From Bradyrhizobium sp. AZCC 1721 (GTDB lineage Bacteria; Pseudomonadota; Alphaproteobacteria; Rhizobiales; Xanthobacteraceae): DNA of 64,000 bases. Numbering within the stretch: the first letter of the stretch is position 1; each line of letters opens with the position of its first letter. Location of the stretch: contig NZ_JAZHSB010000001.1 in the NCBI RefSeq assembly GCF_036924715.1, positions 6,191,001-6,255,000 on the forward strand, in the 5' to 3' direction. The position numbers and the translations under genes were made by a program. Shown here in pieces: positions 61,179-64,000 of the stretch. Under the pieces are notes generated by a model. The model was not told the origin of the DNA, ran no database searches, and was given only the letters and a program-made list of their open reading frames with translations.

Positions 61179-62789
61179 CTAACCCAGCGCCCGCAACTCG
61201 CGCCGCAACACCTTTCCCGTTGCGGTCATCGGCAGCGTGTCGGCGAACTGCACGAAGCGCGGGTATTCGTGGGCGGCGAGCTGCACTTTCACGAACTCCT
61301 GGATTTCGCGCGCCAGCGCATCGCTCGCGGCAAAGCCCGGGCGCAGCACGATCCAGGCCTTGATGGATTCGGTGCGGATCGGATCGGGTATGCCGACCAC
61401 CGCCGACATCGCCACCGCCGGATGCTTCATCAGCGTATGTTCGATCTCGGAGGGGCCGACGCGATAGCCGGCGGTGGTAATCACGTCGTCCTCGCGGCTG
61501 ACGTACCAGAAATAGCCGTCCTCGTCCTGCACGCCGAGATCGCCGGTCAGCAAAAATTCGCCGGCATATTTCTTCGCGGTCGCTTCCGGGTTCTTCCAAT
61601 ATTCGATCATGGTGCAGGGACAGGGCTGGCGCACGCCGATGATGCCGCGCTCCCCCCTGGGCAATTCCTCGCCGCGATCATTGACGATGCGGACGTCGAA
61701 GCCGGGTGTCGCCTTGCCCATCGAACCGGGGCGGATCGGAAACAGGTTCGAATTGCTGCCGATCACGAGGTTGCATTCAGTCTGGCCGAACACTTCATGC
61801 GCGTCGATGCCGAAGGTTTCGCGCACCCAGCCGAGCAATTCGCCGCCGAGCGATTCACCGCCGGTAAAAATGCTGCGCAGTTTTACGCCGGAATTTTTCA
61901 CGCCGGCCTGCCGCATCAGTTTCAGCGCGGTCGGCGGCAGGAACGTGTTGCGGATGCTTAAGTCCGCCATCATCGCCATCGCTGCCTGCGGCTCGAATTT
62001 GCGGGCGCGATGGCCGACCAGGGGAATGCCGTGATACCAGAACGCCAGCAGGCCGTTGATCAGCCCGCCGATCCAGGCCCAGTCGGCCGGTGTCCACATC
62101 AGGTCGCCGGGCCGCGGCAGGAAGTTGTGGCACATCTCGACATTCGGCAGATGGCCGAGCACCACGCGATGCGCGTGCAGCGCGCCCTTCGGATTGCCTG
62201 TGGTGCCGGAGGTGTAGATGATCAAGGCGGGATCGTCGGCTGCGGTGTCGACGGTCGCAAAATCCGGCGACGCGGCCTTCAGCGAGGACCAGAACGGCTT
62301 CGTGCCGGGAGGCGCGCGGTCGCCGATGACGTAAACGTTCTTTAGCTCAGGAAGATGATTGCGTATTTTCGCAAGCTTCTCCCAACCGGCCTCGTCGGTA
62401 ACGACAGCCTTGGCCTCGGAATTCGACAGGCGGAACTCCAGCGCGTCCTCGCCGAACAGCGCGAACAGCGGGATCGAGATCATGCCGGAACGAAACGCGG
62501 CGAAATGCGCGATCGGCAGTTCAAGAGATTGCGACAGGAACACCGCCACGCGGTCGCCGCGCGACAGGCCGTCGGCTTTCAGGACGTTGGCAAAACGGCG
62601 CGACTGCTCCGCGACGTCGTCGAAGGACGTGCGCGTCGTGGCGCCGCCCTCGTCGACATAGATCAGCGCCAGCCGGCCTGAGCCATCCCCATGCCGGTCG
62701 CAGCACGCGGTTGCCATGTTGAAGCGAGCGGGAATGTCCCAGCGGAAGTTGCGGTAGAGTTCGTCGTAGGTTGAGGCTTCGGTGAGCAT
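61179..62789 (-). CDS. Acyl-CoA synthetase (AMP-forming)
   Basis: 536 residues from the ATG at 62789; a start at 62819 would add ten residues. AMP-binding motif LIIYTSGTTGNPKGALHAHR, then FTGGESLGGELLGW, EVFGQTECN, TGDLGVQDEDGYFWYVSRED and the C-terminal Lys in PMTATGKVLRREL. It activates a short- or medium-chain carboxylic acid. The substrate is not readable. Confidence 0.9.
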   Translation of the reverse strand: MLTEASTYDELYRNFRWDIPARFNMATACCDRHGDGSGRLALIYVDEGGATTRTSFDDVAEQSRRFANVLKADGLSRGDRVAVFLSQSLELPIAHFAAFRSGMISIPLFALFGEDALEFRLSNSEAKAVVTDEAGWEKLAKIRNHLPELKNVYVIGDRAPPGTKPFWSSLKAASPDFATVDTAADDPALIIYTSGTTGNPKGALHAHRVVLGHLPNVEMCHNFLPRPGDLMWTPADWAWIGGLINGLLAFWYHGIPLVGHRARKFEPQAAMAMMADLSIRNTFLPPTALKLMRQAGVKNSGVKLRSIFTGGESLGGELLGWVRETFGIDAHEVFGQTECNLVIGSNSNLFPIRPGSMGKATPGFDVRIVNDRGEELPRGERGIIGVRQPCPCTMIEYWKNPEATAKKYAGEFLLTGDLGVQDEDGYFWYVSREDDVITTAGYRVGPSEIEHTLMKHPAVAMSAVVGIPDPIRTESIKAWIVLRPGFAASDALAREIQEFVKVQLAAHEYPRFVQFADTLPMTATGKVLRRELRALG

Positions 62790-62880
62790 GTTGGGCGACC
62801 CATCCCTAACGTCCGTCATGGCCCGGCTTGTTGCCGGCCATCAACGTTCTTGTTGCTTACCGCGAGTTTAAAGACGTGGA

Positions 62881-62901
62881 TGCCCGGGACAAGCCCGGGC
62901 A
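62881..62901 (-). terminator. Hairpin between reductase and acyl-CoA synthetase genes
   Basis: TGCCCGGG and CCCGGGCA pair around a 5-base loop, with no T run. It may stabilise or partly stop the message between the two genes. Confidence 0.45.
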
Positions 62902-62931
62902 TGACGCGGAGCGAGGTTTTGCAGCCCTGAC

Positions 62932-64000
62932 TTAAGGCGCCCGCGCCTTCTCCATCGCGAGCTCGACCTCGAGGCTTGCGAGGTCCCGATAGATCGAGGC
63001 GACGGCGAGCACGCGGCCGTTGCGCTTGTATTGCAGCAGGCAATCCTTGCCGGGGATGTCGCCGTCGACGATGGTTTCGTCCCATTTCTCGGCGTAGCCG
63101 ACATAATTGATCGGCACATCGTAGTGCTGGCTCCAGAAAAACGGCACCGCATGGAACGGCTCGCGTTGCCCAAGCATGTTTCGCGCGGCGGTCTGGCCCT
63201 GACGCTCGGCCACCACCCAATGTTCGACACGAATGGTCTCAAGGGAATGCGGATCGGGCCAGCGCGCAATATCGCCCGCGGCATAGATGCCGGGGACGCT
63301 GGTTTCCAGATAGGCATTGACCGTGACGCCGCGATCGATCGCCAGCCCGGCCTGCTCGGCCAATTCAAGGCGCGGACGCACGCCGACGCCGACCACCACG
63401 ATATCGGCGTCGATCGCGCCGCCGCTTTTCAGCGTCGCGCGTTTGCCGTCGATCCCGGTTACGGTGTCGCCGAGATGGAAGATGACGCCGTGCTCTTCAT
63501 GCAGGGCACGAACGAAGTCGCCCATCTCAGACCCCAGCACGCGCTCCATCGGCCGCTGCTCCAGGCCTACGACATGGACCTCGATATTTCTGGCGCGCAG
63601 CGACGCCGCGACTTCGAGGCCGATGAAGCTCGCGCCGATCACGACCGCGCGTCGCGCGCCGCCGGCCGATGCGATGATGGCGCGGGAATCGGCCAGCGAA
63701 CGCAGCACGTGGACGTGTGGCTGATCTGCGCCCGGTATCGGCAGGCGCACCGGCTCCGCGCCGGTCGCCAACAGCAAGCGGTCATAGGAGATGGTCTCGC
63801 CGCCTGATGTGACGACATGGCGCGCGTTGGGATCGATCGACGTAACCTCGGTGTTGAGCCGCAGGTCGATCTTCGCCTCGGCGTAGAAATCATCCGGCCG
63901 CAACGGCACCCAGTCCTCCGGCGCGCTGCCGGCGAGATAGTCCTTTGACAGGTTCGGCCGGTCTACCGGTGCCGCGGCATCATTGCTCAGCATCACGATG
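62932..64000 (-). CDS. FAD-dependent ferredoxin/rubredoxin-type reductase (5' end outside window)
   Basis: At least 355 residues; the N-terminal FAD-binding glycine motif lies beyond the window edge. Visible: VDRPNLSKDYLAG, LLLATGAEPVRLPIPGADQP, the NAD-binding VVIGASFIGLEVAASLRARN, and ETSVPGIYAAGDIARWPDP. A C-terminal Reductase_C-like domain ends LASLEVELAMEKARAP. It would pass electrons from NAD(P)H to a small iron-sulfur protein for an oxygenase or dehydrogenase. No ferredoxin gene is visible. Confidence 0.88.
   Translation of the reverse strand, partial: IVMLSNDAAAPVDRPNLSKDYLAGSAPEDWVPLRPDDFYAEAKIDLRLNTEVTSIDPNARHVVTSGGETISYDRLLLATGAEPVRLPIPGADQPHVHVLRSLADSRAIIASAGGARRAVVIGASFIGLEVAASLRARNIEVHVVGLEQRPMERVLGSEMGDFVRALHEEHGVIFHLGDTVTGIDGKRATLKSGGAIDADIVVVGVGVRPRLELAEQAGLAIDRGVTVNAYLETSVPGIYAAGDIARWPDPHSLETIRVEHWVVAERQGQTAARNMLGQREPFHAVPFFWSQHYDVPINYVGYAEKWDETIVDGDIPGKDCLLQYKRNGRVLAVASIYRDLASLEVELAMEKARAP

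Overview
This 64-kb window comes from a GC-rich alphaproteobacterial chromosome, most likely Bradyrhizobium or a close relative. The evidence is the dnaG/rpoD, rpoH and rluD proteins, the many periplasmic-binding-protein transport genes, the abundance of short palindromic intergenic repeats typical of that group, and a DnaG zinc region of the alphaproteobacterial type. All calls rest on reading the sequence and on remembered family motifs; no database search was run.

Layout. (1) 1-7155 is a leftward catabolic operon: edge-truncated aldehyde dehydrogenase, SDR, tricarboxylate-type binding protein, alpha/beta hydrolase, amidohydrolase-like protein, cupin and HpcH/HpaI aldolase. A divergent IclR regulator has a perfect palindromic operator just before it. 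An HxlR regulator follows. (2) 7219-17524 is a sugar or polyol uptake and breakdown cluster: ABC binding protein, two permeases, ATPase, zinc alcohol dehydrogenase, PfkB kinase, LacD-like class I aldolase and a frameshifted enolase-superfamily dehydratase. A divergent LacI regulator and an SDR complete it, with two LacI-type operators between the divergent arms. (3) 17660-25720 is mixed: YeiH-type transporter, methyltransferase, a class A penicillin-binding protein with a secreted partner, and small unknown proteins.

(4) About 26.2-32.5 kb is an accessory island ending at tRNA-Glu(CTC), next to the remnant of a tyrosine integrase. It holds two toxin-antitoxin modules (a Fic/VbhA-like pair and a RelE/HigA-like pair whose toxin is frameshifted). 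They lie between a 412-bp direct duplication, with a third partial copy between the modules. The island also holds a membrane-anchored protein with a HEPN RNase-type motif, divergent from a polytopic membrane protein, plus a broken YD-repeat-like small protein. This is the region most likely to hold something undescribed.

(5) 32.7-56.97 kb is mainly core genome: rluD, rpoH, a peptidoglycan amidase, a diguanylate cyclase, two LysE-family exporters, two lytic transglycosylases, a heparanase-like GH79 enzyme, an MFS exporter, rpoD-dnaG, a dimeric-type chlorite dismutase, an N-formylglutamate amidohydrolase, and an ArsR-SRPBCC-SRPBCC operon with an operator inside its promoter. (6) 57007-58492 is a complete-looking IS4-family element with a 10-bp target duplication, inserted in a REP hairpin; its transposase reading frame is broken in a G run. 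The window ends with a hybrid sensor kinase, an acyl-CoA synthetase and an edge-truncated ferredoxin-type reductase. Six REP doublets of about 120-145 bp are scattered through 35-61 kb, mostly between convergent gene ends.
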